Part shown: positions 10,367-21,736 of the stretch, one piece after another
How the letters are laid out: each line of letters starts with the position of its first letter
Numbering within the stretch: position 1 is the stretch's first letter
DNA from: Fen-1254 sp963778945
Lineage (GTDB): Bacteria; Bacteroidota; Ignavibacteria; UBA10030
Assembly: GCA_963778945.1 (NCBI GenBank)
Contig: CAVZWL010000007.1
Span: forward strand, 62,001 to 126,000
Length of the DNA: 64,000 nucleotides
Direction: 5' to 3'
Program-made: the position numbers and the translations under genes
Notes under the pieces: generated by a model
The model's input: the letters and a program-made list of their open reading frames with translations, nothing else
Database searches by the model: none
Told to the model about the DNA's origin: nothing

Positions 10367-11308
10367 TTGTGCTTAGCGCTCAACAAATTTCATACTCCCG
10401 TTCTTCTGCAGGAGGCAGTGGACTGTCTGCTTTCTGCAGGAAACGGGATTTTTGTTGACGGCACTCTCGGCGGAGGAGGACATGCAGAAGCGATTCTGCA
10501 AAGACTTCCGCCTCAAAGTTCTTTGATCTGTTTTGATGCGGATGCCGATGCTGTCCGGTACGCTTCGCAGCGTCTGGAGGTGTTCGGAAATCGGGTTGCC
10601 ATTTATCATGCAAATTTCCGAACGATCAAACAGGTTCTGAATAATAGAAAAATAGAAGGTCTCGCCGGATTGTTTCTCGATCTCGGCGTTTCATCGTACC
10701 AGCTCGATGAGCCGTCCAAGGGATTTAGTTTTCAAGCGAATGAGCGGCTCGATATGAGGATGAATAAAAACGAACCGCTTGACGCCTATGCGGTGGTGAA
10801 CGGATACGGCGAAAAAGAACTTGCCGATGTTATTTGGAAATTTGGCGAAGAACGGCAGTCGAGGAGAATCGCGCGCGCAATCGTCTGGAACCGCGAGCAT
10901 GAGCCCGTTGCAACAACAGCGGATCTTGCGAAAATTGTGAGCGGTGCTGCCGGAGGGAAATTCCGAACCAAAACACTGGCTCGGGTTTTTCAGGCAATCC
11001 GGATCGAGGTCAACCGGGAACTGGAAAATCTTCGGATAGTTCTGGAGGACGGTATAAAGCTTCTGCGCCCCGGCGGTCGTCTGGTTGTAATCTCATATCA
11101 TTCGCTCGAAGACCGGATTGTCAAGCAGACGTTCAAAGCTGCAGCGGAAGACAAGAATGATTTTCCATTTCCTCTGAATCCGATACCGGCCCGCAGTGAA
11201 CCGGCTGTCACCCTGGTTATGAGAAAACCGCTCATTGCATCGGAGGAAGAAATTCGGAGAAATCCGCGGGCGCGCAGCGCAAAAATGCGCGCCATTGAAA
11301 AGCGATAA
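10367..11308 (+). CDS. rsmH: 16S rRNA m4C1402 methyltransferase RsmH
   Basis: SAM-dependent methyltransferase modifying C1402 of 16S rRNA. The SAM site FVDGTLGGGGHAE lies near residue 30, and GLFLDLGVSSYQLDEPSKGFSF, RMNKNEPLDA and RLVVISYHSLEDRIVK are family blocks. Length 313 residues is normal. The only start compatible with the conserved FHTPVLLQE is a TTG at 10367, a weak initiation signal. It is the second gene of the dcw cluster, as in most bacteria. Confidence 0.92.
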   Translation: MCLALNKFHTPVLLQEAVDCLLSAGNGIFVDGTLGGGGHAEAILQRLPPQSSLICFDADADAVRYASQRLEVFGNRVAIYHANFRTIKQVLNNRKIEGLAGLFLDLGVSSYQLDEPSKGFSFQANERLDMRMNKNEPLDAYAVVNGYGEKELADVIWKFGEERQSRRIARAIVWNREHEPVATTADLAKIVSGAAGGKFRTKTLARVFQAIRIEVNRELENLRIVLEDGIKLLRPGGRLVVISYHSLEDRIVKQTFKAAAEDKNDFPFPLNPIPARSEPAVTLVMRKPLIASEEEIRRNPRARSAKMRAIEKR

Positions 11309-11311
11309 AAC

Positions 11312-11848
11312 ATGGAAAGAGGCAACAATATATCGGGAATCGGAGCGCTTGTCAACCGTGCGATGGGACAAGAGGAAGCGCCGGAATCCGGCCTTTCGTC
11401 GCCGTCTCCAAGGGAAGGACGCATCTACAATTCCGTTCTGCCGGAACTGGAAAAATCATATACCGTTCCGAACCGAACAGCTTCAGCAGCACCGAAAAAC
11501 CGCAAAGCGGTCAAACGGAAAATATCTCCGTTCAATATTGTGCTCATATTGCTTGTCGTGGCGATGGTGAGCGTCTTTTATATCAGCAACATTCTGACGG
11601 TCGGCCGGCTCCTGACAAACATTAATAAAATGCAGGTCAAGCACCAGCAAATCCTGAATGAACAGGAAATGCTGAATGCTCAAATAGACAAATTGTCCGG
11701 ATTGGAGCGAGTACAGCCGCTTGCCCATGAACGCGTAGGATTAATCGATCCGAAACAGGCTCCTGTCTGGATTCAAATCGATCCCCGGCGCGTGGAGCAG
11801 GCGGAAAAAGTTTTGCGCGGCCGCGAGGAATCGATGCAGGGACGTTAA
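11312..11848 (+). CDS. ftsL: FtsL-like division protein with long cytoplasmic N-terminus
   Basis: A 178-residue bitopic protein: about 70 charged, proline-containing residues, one membrane segment (FNIVLILLVVAMVSVFYISNIL, roughly 75-96) and a periplasmic coiled-coil-like stretch (NINKMQVKHQQILNEQEMLN). Position between rsmH and ftsI and this topology identify it as FtsL; sequence similarity among FtsL proteins is always low. The cytoplasmic part is longer than in enterobacterial FtsL. It overlaps ftsI by ATGA. Confidence 0.75.
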   Translation: MERGNNISGIGALVNRAMGQEEAPESGLSSPSPREGRIYNSVLPELEKSYTVPNRTASAAPKNRKAVKRKISPFNIVLILLVVAMVSVFYISNILTVGRLLTNINKMQVKHQQILNEQEMLNAQIDKLSGLERVQPLAHERVGLIDPKQAPVWIQIDPRRVEQAEKVLRGREESMQGR

Positions 11849-14044
11849 TGACCGAGAGAGAAGAAAACTATAGCGGCGGTACAGAAGGGAATCGGCAGCT
11901 TTGGCGAAAACGGTTTTTCTTCGTCAAGCTGGTCTTCTTTGCATTCTTTGCCGTTATTACGGCGAAGCTGGTGCAGTACCAGATTCTCGAAGGAGGGAAG
12001 TTTCAGGCGCTTGCCCGCAAGCAGTACGAACAGAAGTTCGTTCTTCCCGCAACGCGCGGGAATATTTACGACCGGAATGGAAACGTCCTTGTTTCCAACA
12101 CGAGTATTGGTTTCTTTTGCAGCGGATCCGAAAATTATCGGCGACAACGCAGAAGCCATTGCTGAAGCGTTCGGAGCGCATTTTCGGCAAATCGAAATCG
12201 GCGTATCTGTCCAAGTTAAATGCATCGCAGGAAAAAAGATTCGTGTGGCTGGAACGGCGTGTTTCCCCCGATGTCGCACAGCGCATCGAAGCGGCAAAAC
12301 TTGCCGGTGTTGTTGCGATCAACGAATCGGAACGGCTGTACCATTACGACGAGCTTGCTTCAGCTTTGATAGGTTTTACCGATATCGATAACAACGGCAT
12401 TGCCGGCCTGGAGTACGAATACAATGACGAAATGAAAGGCGCCGACGGATCAGTCACGATGCAGCGGGATGGAATGGGGCGCGTCCGGCCATCGGCAGAT
12501 TATCCGCGCCGCGAGCCGGTCAACGGGAGCGCACTCGTGCTGACAATGGATCTGACGTATCAATCGATTGTCGATGAGGAATTAAAACGGGGCGTCGACG
12601 CAAATAAAGCAGACGGCGGTCTTGCCGTTATGCTGAATCCGAAAACAGGAGAGATTCTGGCGCTTTCAGTCTATCCGAATGTCAATCCGAATGATGTCGG
12701 GAAGTTCAATATGGCGCTCGCCCGCAACCGTGTTGTCACCGACGTGTTTGAGCCAGGATCGGTGTTCAAGATTGTCACTGCATCTGCGGCGTATGAAAAT
12801 CATGTAGTAACGCCGGATCAGCCCTTCAATGCCGAACATGGGAAAATGAGAATTGCATTGAACGGCAAAAAATTTCGCATCATCAGCGATTCGCATGAAT
12901 ACGACCGGCTGACTTTTCAGCAGGCCATCGAGCTTTCCAGCAATATTGTTTGTGCAAAAGTCGGCAAGCTTATCGGTGCGGAAAAATTTTATCGTGAGGC
13001 AAGGGATTTTGGTTTCGGCATGATAAGCGGCATCGATCTTCCCGGCGAAGTGCGCGGTATTCTCCGCAAGCCGAACGAATGGTCGGGCACGTCGCTGCAA
13101 ACGATGGCGTACGGATACGAAGTCGGCGTCACACCGCTTCAGATTGCCTGTGCGTACGCTGCAGTCGCCAACAATGGCGTTCTCCTGAAACCCTATGCCG
13201 TTGCTCAAGTAAAAAATGCAGGCGGAACTGTGATCCGGGAAAATAAACCGGAGCCGATTCGGAGGATCCTTTCGCAAAACACAGTCGATTTGCTGACGCA
13301 GGCTTTTGAAGGGGTCGTCGAGCGAGGAACGGGCAAAGAAGTCCGGACGCAGGGTGTTCGCATCGGCGGCAAGACCGGAACGTCCCGCAAATGGTCGGAA
13401 GGAAAATATGTGGAGAATAATTACACCGCTTCGTTTGTCGGATTTTTCCCGCTGGAGAATCCGCAGGCTGTGCTTTTGGTGATGATGGACAATCCGCGGA
13501 CCCGCGGATATTACGGAGGGATTACGAGCGGTCCGATTTTCCGAGCCATTGCGGAACGTGTTATTGCGACATCGTATAAATATTCTCCTGCACTCGCTGC
13601 ACGGACTGAACAGGAATCCACAGTGCGCGTCGTTCCTGATGTTCGCATGCTGCAGCCGTCGGTAGCGGAAAAAATGCTGACCGGCTGCGGTTTGCAATGC
13701 CGGATTTTCGGAAAAGGCGCAATCGTAGCGCGCCAGGCGCCGGAGCCGGGGAAAAAAATTGAAAAAGGCGAATCGGTTTCGCTTGTTTTGAATGAAGAAG
13801 CTTCGCCGCTGCAAAGACGGATCGATTATTGTTCCGGATGTGCTGCGGCATGAGCGTGCGGCGGGCTATGAATCGTTTAGTGATTGATGATTTCGATGTG
13901 AAGCTGCAGGGATCCGGAACCGTTATCAGCCAATTGCCGGCGCCCGGGAAAAATGTTTCAGTCGGCTCGAATATTGTTTTACTGTGCGCGCCGCGCGGAC
14001 TTTCACTGCGTGCTCAGACAACAGCTTCAGCCGCGGTGAATTGA
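11848..14044 (+). CDS. ftsI: FtsI/PBP3-type transpeptidase with two PASTA domains, frameshifted
   Basis: Class B penicillin-binding protein that cross-links septal peptidoglycan. It has an N-terminal membrane segment, a dimerisation domain, and a transpeptidase domain with SVFK (SXXK), SSN and KTGT motifs. Two C-terminal PASTA repeats follow, beginning VPDVRMLQ and VPDV-GMSVRRA. Four one-base insertions break it: near 12108 (restores SFAADPKIIGD), 12184 (tttt; AHFGKSKSAYL), 13813 (aaa; LQDGSIIVPDV) and 13842. Removing them gives one protein of about 730 residues ending at 14044. Since ftsI is essential, the breaks are more likely sequence errors than mutations. Confidence 0.85.
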
Positions 14045-14048
14045 AAAT

Positions 14049-15547
14049 ATGAAATTAGCAAAACTTCTTGAGGGTGTGAGTGTTTCAAAACTGTTCCAGA
14101 CGATGTTCGGACAGATGGCGGTTACGCAGGATATTACGCTTGCCGGCTTGCAGTACCGATTCCCGCAAAGTGCAGCGGAATGACTGCTTCGTGGCGATTA
14201 AAGGCGCTTCAAGCGACGGCCACCGGTTCCTGCAGACCGCAATTGCCAGCGGCGCCAAAGCGGTCGTCGTTGAAGACGATCAAGCGATTCCCGATTCTTT
14301 GTGCATGCATACAGGCGTGATTAAAATCGTCGTCCCTGATTCGCGTAAAGCGCTGGCGCAGATGGCTGCGAATTATTACGGCCATCCTTCCCGGAAGATG
14401 AAGGTAGCCGGAGTAACAGGAACGAACGGAAAAACGACAACGACGCATTTGTTGAAATCTATTTTGGAAAGCGCGGGCGAAAAGACCGGATTGATTGGAA
14501 CCATCGAATACCGCATCGGTGAAAAAGTCGTTCCGGCAACCCATACGACTCCCGAGTCTCTTGAGCTGCAGCAGTTCTTTGCGGCAATGGCGGAGGAAGG
14601 ATGCACGGCGGTTTCCATGGAAGTCTCATCGCATGCGCTGGATCAATCCCGCGTTTCCGGGATCGATTTCGATGCGGCTGTGTTTTCGAATTTGACGCAG
14701 GATCATCTGGATTATCACGGGACGATGGAAAAATATTTTTAGCAAAAAAAATATTTTTCGATATGCTGAAACCGGATGCATGCGCGGTATTCAATGCCGA
14801 CGATCCATACGGATTGCGGATTGTGGAGTCGTCTTCCGCGCGAAAGATATCGTACGGCATCGAACAGAAGGCGCGATGTCCGCGCCGAGAAAGTGGACTT
14901 GAGCATCAACGGCACATCGCTGGAAATTTTCTACGGCAGCGGGAGGTGTACGGTCGCCACGCCGCTTATCGGACGCTTTAATGCATACAATGTTCTTTCC
15001 GCCGCTGCTGCGGCTTTCGGACTTGGAATTTCCGGAGAGAAAATTCAGGAAGGAATTTCCCGCGTTGCGAATGTGCGCGGGCGTTTCGAGCGCATTGCAT
15101 CGCCGAAAGGATGGACGGCAATTGTCGATTATGCCCATACTCCCGATGCACTGGAAAATTGCCTGCAAACGATTCATGATGTTCTTCCAAAAGGGAACCG
15201 GGGTAATGTTATTACGGTCTTCGGCGCCGGAGGAGACAGGGATAAAACAAAACGTCCTCTCATGGGCGAAGTTGCCGGCCGGCTGAGCGATCTTGTGATT
15301 GTGACGTCGGACAATCCGCGAACGGAGAACCCGGAAACGATTGTCGATGAAGTTTTGCGCGGCATCACACAGCATGCAAGCGTTCTGCGCGAAGTGGACC
15401 GCGCTCTTGCGATCGAACGAGCGCTGCATAGCGGCAAAAGAAGGCGATGTTGTTCTTGTTGCCGGAAAAGGGCATGAAGACTATCAAATTATCGGAAAAG
15501 AGAAACGGCATTTCAGCGACCGGGAAGTTATAGAAAAGTTATTATGA
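14049..15547 (+). CDS. murE: UDP-MurNAc-tripeptide synthetase MurE, frameshifted
   Basis: Adds the third amino acid to UDP-MurNAc-Ala-Glu. It starts MKLAKLLEGVSVSK at 14049. GVTGTNGKTTTTH is the ATP site, SMEVSSHALDQSR and the nucleotide-binding HLDYHGTMEKYF are family blocks, and the SDNPRTENP segment contains the DNPR motif that marks meso-diaminopimelate as substrate. Insertions sit near 14156 (tac[c]gat), 14873 and 15433 (agcg[g]caaa). One site at 14736-14740 instead lacks a T, giving KYFLAKK when restored. It overlaps murF by ATGA. Confidence 0.85.
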
Positions 15548-16957
15548 AACTGACAAAGAAAGATATCCTCAGTATCCCGCATATTCAGGCGTCCGGTTTT
15601 GATACCTCAGGGCCCCTTGAAATAACCGGCGTGTCGATAGATTCGCGCACAGTGAAACCCGGAGAATTATTCGTTGCAATTCGCGGAGATCAATTCGACG
15701 GACATAATTTCATTTCGGCCGCAGTCGAGCAGAGAGCATCCGCGCTCGTCGTAGAAAAACGATGGGCTTCCGGAAACATTACGATGCTTGTCAGCCTGAA
15801 TCTTCCGATTCTCGTCGTAGAAAATACCGTTCATGCGCTCGGACGGCTGGCAACAATTTATCGGAGGCGGTTCGATATTCCTGTCCTTGCGGTTGCGGGT
15901 TCAAACGGAAAAACAACGACAAAGGAAATGATCGAAAGCGTTTTAGCTGCAAAATACAACGTTCTCTGCTACTCAAGGGAATTTGAACAATCATATCGGT
16001 GTTCCGCAGACGCTCTTCCGCCTCGAGAAAAAGCATGAAGATTGTCGTCCTCGAAATCGGAACCAACCATCCGGGCGAGATAACGTATTTATGCGATGTT
16101 GCAGAGCCGACGCATGGAATGATTACCAATATCGGACGCGAGCATCTGGAGTTTTTTGGTACAATCGAAGGAGCGGCTAAAGCGGAAGGGGAATTGCTGC
16201 ACTGGCTTGCTGCTCATGACGGAATCTTCCTGAGTCAATGCAGACGATGCGCGTATCGTTCGGCTTGCAAAAAAAATAAAGAAAGCTGTGACGTACGGAT
16301 TTTCAGCACGTAGAGCGAAAGTGAAAGGGTCCGGGCTGGAAATGAATGGGCAGGCATGCGCTTCGTTTTTTGTAAAGGCCGGAAAGAAGAAAAAATTTTC
16401 CGTGCAGCTTACCGTGCCGAGCGAGCACAATGCGAAGAATGCACTTGCCGCTGCGGCGGCGGGACTGGCCTTCAAGGTAACGCCGGCAGATATTCAAAGA
16501 ACACTCGGACAATTTTCTTCGGTCGGCAAACGGATGCAGCTTCTGACAATCGACGGCCTTACGATTATCAATGATACATACAATGCAAATCCGGATTCGA
16601 TGATGGCCGCATTAAAGACGCTCAAAGCGACACAAACATCAGGGAAACGAATTGCCGTGCTCGGCGATATGCGCGAGCTCGGTCCGAACGCACCAGAGCT
16701 GCACCGGCAGATCGGAGAATCGGCCGGAGCATGCGGCGTCGATATTTTGCTGACGCATGGCGAACTGGCTGTCAATATTTCCGATGCTGCGAGTAGTCAA
16801 TGCAAAAGCGCACTTTGAACAAAAAGCGGCATTGATCGAATATGTTCTGCAGACGATCGTTCCGGGGGATGTCGTCCTGGTGAAAGGCTCCCGCGGGATG
16901 AAAATGGAAGATGTGGTTGCAGCAATCAACGAACGATTTTCACAGCCGATGGTATAA
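15544..16957 (+). CDS. murF: UDP-MurNAc-pentapeptide ligase MurF, frameshifted
   Basis: Adds D-Ala-D-Ala to the UDP-MurNAc tripeptide. The N-terminal domain (GVSIDSRTVKPGELFVAIRG), ATP loop AVAGSNGKTTTKEM, VLEIGTNHPGEI, NDTYNANPDSM and VLGDMRELG are all present in order. Four single-base insertions near 15970, 16030 (aaaaa), 16233 and 16796 scatter the gene over four reading frames. All four have the same sign, and removing one base at each restores GNLNNHIGVPQTLFRLEK, EKSMKIVVLE, NADDARIVRLA and SNAKAHFEQ. It is followed closely by mraY. Confidence 0.85.
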
Positions 16958-16961
16958 CTGT

Positions 16962-18088
16962 ATGCTTTATTATCTCTTTGCCTATCTTCATAAAACGTTC
17001 AACGTGCCGGGATTCGGCGTTTTTCGGTATATCACATTCCGTGCCGGCGCTGCAGCGGTTACTGCGCTGATGATTTCGTTCTGGCTCGGACCGAAAATTA
17101 TTCAAATGCTTCGCAGCCGGCAGATCGGGGAATCGGCAAAATTGGAAGCTCCGAAAAATCACCTGACCAAAGCCGGTACACCGACCATGGGAGGATTTAT
17201 TGTGCTGGCGTCCATTATCATTCCTGCGCTTTTATGGACGGATCTTAAAAATATGTATATCGTTCTGATTCTTTTTGTCACTATAGCCCTCGGCGCTGTC
17301 GGTTTTCTGGACGATTATTTTGAAAGTGATTAAGAAAAAACCGAAAGGGCTTATCGGGCGTTATAAAATTGCCGGGCAGATTTTTGTCGGGCTCGTTGTC
17401 GGAGGTATTATATATTTTTTTCCGCAATGGATCGATCCCGATTTATGGCGCATGAAATCGAGTACGACAGTTCCCTTTTATAAATACACGGAATTCGATT
17501 TCGGCCTCCTTTATATTCCGATGGTTATCTTTGTCATTACGGCGACATCGAATGCCGTAAATCTCACAGACGGCCTGGACGGCCTTGCCATCGGGAATGT
17601 CGGTATTGTCAGCTTTACGCTCGCGATTATGACGTACGTCTTCGGGTCATTCCATCTGGAGCCAGTACCTGACAATTCCATATCTTCGGGGCAATGGAGA
17701 ACTTGCCATTTATTGCTCCGCTATAGTCGGAGCGTCTCTTGGATTTCTCTGGTTCAATTCATATCCGGCGCAAGTGTTTATGGGGGATACCGGATCGCTG
17801 GCTCTCGGCGGCATTATCGGCGCATTATGCGTGCTCATTAAAAAGGAATTTCTCCTGCCTACACTCGGCGGTGTTTTCCTTATGGAGACGGTTTCCGTGA
17901 TTATACAGCGGATGTATTTCAAGTATACGAAAAAAAGGTACGGCGAAGGAAGACGGGTTTTCAAAATGGCGCCGATCCATCATCACTTTGAAATGAAGGG
18001 ATGGCCTGAACCCAAGATCGTGACCCGGTTCTATATTATCGCCGTCATTTTGATGATTCTAAGTTTGTCAACATTTAAAGTTCGCTAA
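16962..18088 (+). CDS. mraY: phospho-MurNAc-pentapeptide translocase MraY, frameshifted
   Basis: Integral membrane enzyme that transfers phospho-MurNAc-pentapeptide to undecaprenyl phosphate, making lipid I. AGTPTMGGFIVL, GFLDDY, KGLIGRYKIAGQ, NAVNLTDGLDGLAIG, FMGDTGSLALGG and PIHHHFEMKG are the conserved cytoplasmic loops. Two insertions break the frame: a T in the tttt run at 17318-17321, and one base near 17655 (restoring FHWSQYLTIPYLRGNGELA). The ATG at 16962 gives MLYYLFAYLHK. Confidence 0.88.
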
Positions 18089-18092
18089 AAAA

Positions 18093-19450
18093 ATGGACCG
18101 CTCGTCGTTGCTACATAAAAAAGTTTCAATTATCGGTGCTGCACGGAGCGGTATCGCTGCTGCACGCCTGCTGCAATCGCAGGGTGCCGATGTCTTTATC
18201 AGCGATGCATCCGGCTGAAGAGAAGTTGAAAGCTTTTCTGGAGGAATTGAAGGCTGCCGGTATTGCTTACGAAGCCGGAAAACACACTGAACGCGTATAT
18301 GATTGCGCATTGATAGTAATCAGTCCCGGCGTGCCGAGCAGCGCTCCGGTTGTTCTGGAGGCACAGAAGCGCGGGAATAAAAATTATGAGTGAGCTCGAA
18401 GTCGGCAGCTGGTTCTGCCGTGCGCCCATCGTGGCGATTACAGGCAGCAATGGAAAAACGACCACAACAGCCTTGACTGGAGAGATACTCGAACATGCGA
18501 AAAGAAAACATGTCGTCGCCGGCAATATCGGAACGGCTTTTTCATCTCTTGTTTCTGATTTGACTGAAACAGATGTCGCTGTTCTTGAGGTCAGCAGTTT
18601 TCAGCTCGATTATATATCGACATTCCGGCCGCGAATATCGGCGCTGCTCAACATTACACCTGACCATATGGATCGATACGATCACTCGATGGAAAAATAT
18701 GCAGCGTCAAAAGCGCGTGTTTTCGAGAATCAATCCGGAGACGATGCCGTCATGTACGATGCAGACGATGAATGGACGGCAAAAGTGATCGGGAAAGCAC
18801 GCTGCCGGAAACTCGCTTTCAGCGTGAAACGAACACTTCCTGAAGGAGCGTTTCTGGAGAATGGCATGCTGGTCACGGTTCTCAGCGGTGAACGATCGGA
18901 AATTGTGCAGATCGAAAATATTTTCATAAAAGGGACACACAACATTTATAATGCTATGGCATCGGCGCTTGCCGGACAACTGCTCGGAGTGGATACGGCA
19001 TCCATTCGTTCGACACTGGAAACTTTTAAAGGCGTGGAACATCGCCTGGAATTTGTGCGGAATCTGAACGGCATCCGTTATTATAACGATTCCAAAGCAA
19101 CGAATGTAGACTCCGTCTGGTATGCTCTTCAGGCGTTCAAGAGACCGATCGTGCTGATACTGGGCGGGCGGGATAAAGGCAATGATTATTCCCGGCTGAA
19201 CGAACTTGTGAAAGAGCATGTCCGGACGATTGTGGCTATCGGTGAATCGTCCGATACGGTGGAAAAGGCGTTTCGCGGAACAGCCGTCGTTAAGAAAGCC
19301 GGTTCGATGGATGAAGCAGTCTCGACCGCAAAATTTTTGGCGGAGCCCGGCGATATTGTACTTCTTTCGCCCGCATGCGCTTCGTTTGATTGGTTTCGAA
19401 ATTATGAGCACCGAGGTGAAATTTTTAAAGAATTAGTAAACGCGCTGTGA
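18093..19450 (+). CDS. murD: UDP-MurNAc-Ala D-glutamate ligase MurD, frameshifted near 5' end
   Basis: Adds D-glutamate to UDP-MurNAc-L-Ala. MDRSSLLHKKVSIIGAARSGIAAARLL is the N-terminal Rossmann region. AITGSNGKTTTTAL is the ATP loop, and LEVSSFQLDYI, NDSKATNVDS and ILGGRDKGNDY are MurD signatures. Insertions near 18213 (ccg[g]ctg) and 18373 (ggg) interrupt the first 100 residues; from 18380 on the frame is intact. It ends in GTGA overlapping ftsW. Confidence 0.88.
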
Positions 19451-20610
19451 CAACGATGAAAAAAAATCATATCGATATCTGGCTGATGGTTGCCGTTCTG
19501 GGGTTGATGGTCATCAGCCTCGGCGTCGTCTACAGCGCTTCGGCTGAATGGGCGTACGCACGGTATGAAAATCAGAACCACTATCTTGACCTGCATGCGA
19601 TTAAAATTCTGCTGAGCATCGGCGCGCTGTTTGCGGGACTGAGTATTCCGTACCGTGCGTATAAGAAGCTTGCAAAACCGGCGCTCATTATCGCCATTGC
19701 TTTCTTAGCGGTCACCCTTATGCTCGGAGGTGAAACCAAAGGGGCGGTGCGCTGGCTTCATTACGGCGGCCTGGGCTTCCAGCCTTCTGAATTTGCAAAA
19801 TTCACTCTGCTCTTTCATTTGTGCGCATTGCTGGCGCTAAAAGGAGAAACTATCAGAGATTTGAAAAAAGGGTTCATCCCGGCGATGATATGGGTCGGCA
19901 TCGTAACGCTTTTTGTGATGCTGCAGCCGAATTTCAGTACGAGTGCAATGATTATTATTCTTTCACTCATGATCCTTTTTATCGGCGGCGTGCGTTTCTC
20001 GCATCTGGCAGCGACTGTCGGATGTATCATTCCATTGCTCGCCGTATACGTCCTCATGGCGCCGTACCGATTGCAGCGGATGAAACTTTTCATGCAGAGC
20101 CGATCGAACGGAAGGGCTAATTATCAGCTCTGGCAGGGTATGATCGGATTCGGCAACGGGGGAATTTTCGGCGTTGGCCCGGGTGAAAGCAGGCAGCGCG
20201 ATCTCTTCCTGCCGGAATCGTACAACGATTTTGTGTACTCGATTATCGGGGAAGAATACGGATTTGTCGGCGCTGTTCTTATTCTGGCGGCGTTCTTGTT
20301 CATTATGGTCCGCGGCTATAAAATTGCCAGGAATGCGAAAGACGATTTCGGACGATATCTTGCGATCGCCATCACGGGGACGATCACATTGTACGCAGTC
20401 GTCAATGCATGCGTTGCGCTCGGTATTTTTCCGACGACCGGATTGCCGATGCCGTTCATCAGCTATGGCGGATCCGCGCTGCTTATGACGGCTTTTGCAG
20501 CCGGCGTACTGCTGAATATTTCCGCTTATACCGATATGCATCCGCGTCTTATCAAAACAGAGATGGCAGCGGAATCGCAGCCATCAGCCGAACTTGGAAA
20601 GGCGTACTGA
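19447..20610 (+). CDS. ftsW: FtsW, septal peptidoglycan glycosyltransferase
   Basis: SEDS-family polytopic membrane protein of 387 residues that polymerises lipid II with FtsI. About ten hydrophobic segments are visible. GLGFQPSEFAKF, the short loop YRLQRMKLF, SYNDFVYSIIGEEYGFVGA and the C-terminal FPTTGLPMPFISYGGSALL are conserved SEDS elements. It starts with a GTG at 19447 that overlaps the murD stop. The frame is intact. Confidence 0.92.
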   Translation: MTTMKKNHIDIWLMVAVLGLMVISLGVVYSASAEWAYARYENQNHYLDLHAIKILLSIGALFAGLSIPYRAYKKLAKPALIIAIAFLAVTLMLGGETKGAVRWLHYGGLGFQPSEFAKFTLLFHLCALLALKGETIRDLKKGFIPAMIWVGIVTLFVMLQPNFSTSAMIIILSLMILFIGGVRFSHLAATVGCIIPLLAVYVLMAPYRLQRMKLFMQSRSNGRANYQLWQGMIGFGNGGIFGVGPGESRQRDLFLPESYNDFVYSIIGEEYGFVGAVLILAAFLFIMVRGYKIARNAKDDFGRYLAIAITGTITLYAVVNACVALGIFPTTGLPMPFISYGGSALLMTAFAAGVLLNISAYTDMHPRLIKTEMAAESQPSAELGKAY

Positions 20611-20630
20611 AATAGCAACGAAAGAGTGAC

Positions 20631-21713
20631 ATAAAAGTTTTGATTGCGGCCGGAGGCACCGGAGGACATGTTTTTCCGGCACTGGCGATCGCAGATGAAA
20701 TAAAAAAAATCAGGCCGGATGCAAAGTTTTTATTCGCCGGCACGAAAGGGAAGATAGAGTCGCGCGTCGTTCCGGAACGCGGTTACGAATTTTCAAAAAT
20801 CTGGATCAGCGGATTTCACAGGAGCCTGCGTCCGGGGAATCTCTTGTTTCCTTTGAAGGCCGCCGTTTCGCTGATTCAATCGTTCTTTCTCATCAGGAAG
20901 TTTTCACCGGATGTTGTAGTCGGAACCGGCGGGTATGTCTGCGGTCCGGTGCTGTACGCGGCGGCGCTGCATGGGCATTCCGACGGCCGTTCATGAGTCC
21001 AACAGTTATCCGGGCGTCACGACGCGCATGCTCTCGGCAAGGGCGGCAAAAGTCTTCATTGCTTTCGATGCAACGCGCTTGAAACTAAAACGCACAGGAT
21101 AATATTGTAATGACTGGAACGCCGACACGCAGCACACTCGGGAGTGTTTCACGGGAAGACGGGCATTGCACGGTTTCGACTGAATGCCGGCAGGACGACC
21201 GTTTTGGTGGTCGGCGGAAGTCTCGGCGCTTCTTCCATTAATCGTGCCGTGGAGAGCTGTGCAGAAGAAATTACAGCGAGAGGAGCTCAGTTTATTTGGC
21301 AGACCGGCGCAGCAGATGCAGGGCTTGCCGGGCTCATGAAAGCGAAAGGAATTGGCTGGATCGGGCCTTTTATCGATGATATCGAATACGCTTATGCTGC
21401 TGCCGATATCGTCGTTTGCCGCGCAGGCGCGACAACACTGGCGGAAATTACGTGTCTTGGAAAAACGGCGATCGTTGTACCGTATCCGTTTGCTGCAGCA
21501 GATCACCAGAGCTACAATGCGAAAGTTTTAGCGGAAAGTGGAGCTGCCCTGGTGTTGAAGGATTCCGATCTGCAGAAACATTTGCAGCCGATGTTGAACG
21601 AACTTTTAAAGGATGAAGCGAAACGTAAGAGGATCGGCGAGACCTGCCGGTCACTCGGAAAACCGAATGCAGGAAAAGTTATTGCGCAGGAAATTATATC
21701 GCTGATTCGATAA
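20631..21713 (+). CDS. murG: lipid II synthase MurG, frameshifted, start codon unclear
   Basis: Transfers GlcNAc to lipid I. IAAGGTGGHVFPALAIADEI is the N-terminal signature, TAVHESNSYPG and VVGGSLGASSINRAV follow, and VCRAGATTLAEITCLGKTAIVVPYPFAAADHQ is the UDP-GlcNAc binding region. Insertions near 20970 (ctg[c]atg), 21097 (gg) and 21142 split it. No ATG, GTG or TTG lies where the conserved KVLIAAGG begins; an ATA at 20631 aligns with the expected methionine, and the next option, TTG at 20640, would cut into the first strand. Confidence 0.82.
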
Positions 21714-21736
21714 CAGAGGTTATCACGGATAAAGCA

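Noticed and set aside
12100..21150. Programmed +1 frameshifting or operon-wide pseudogenes in the dcw cluster
   Set aside because: No common slippery sequence or stop context at the sites, several breaks per gene, and the genes are essential; extra-base errors explain it more simply.
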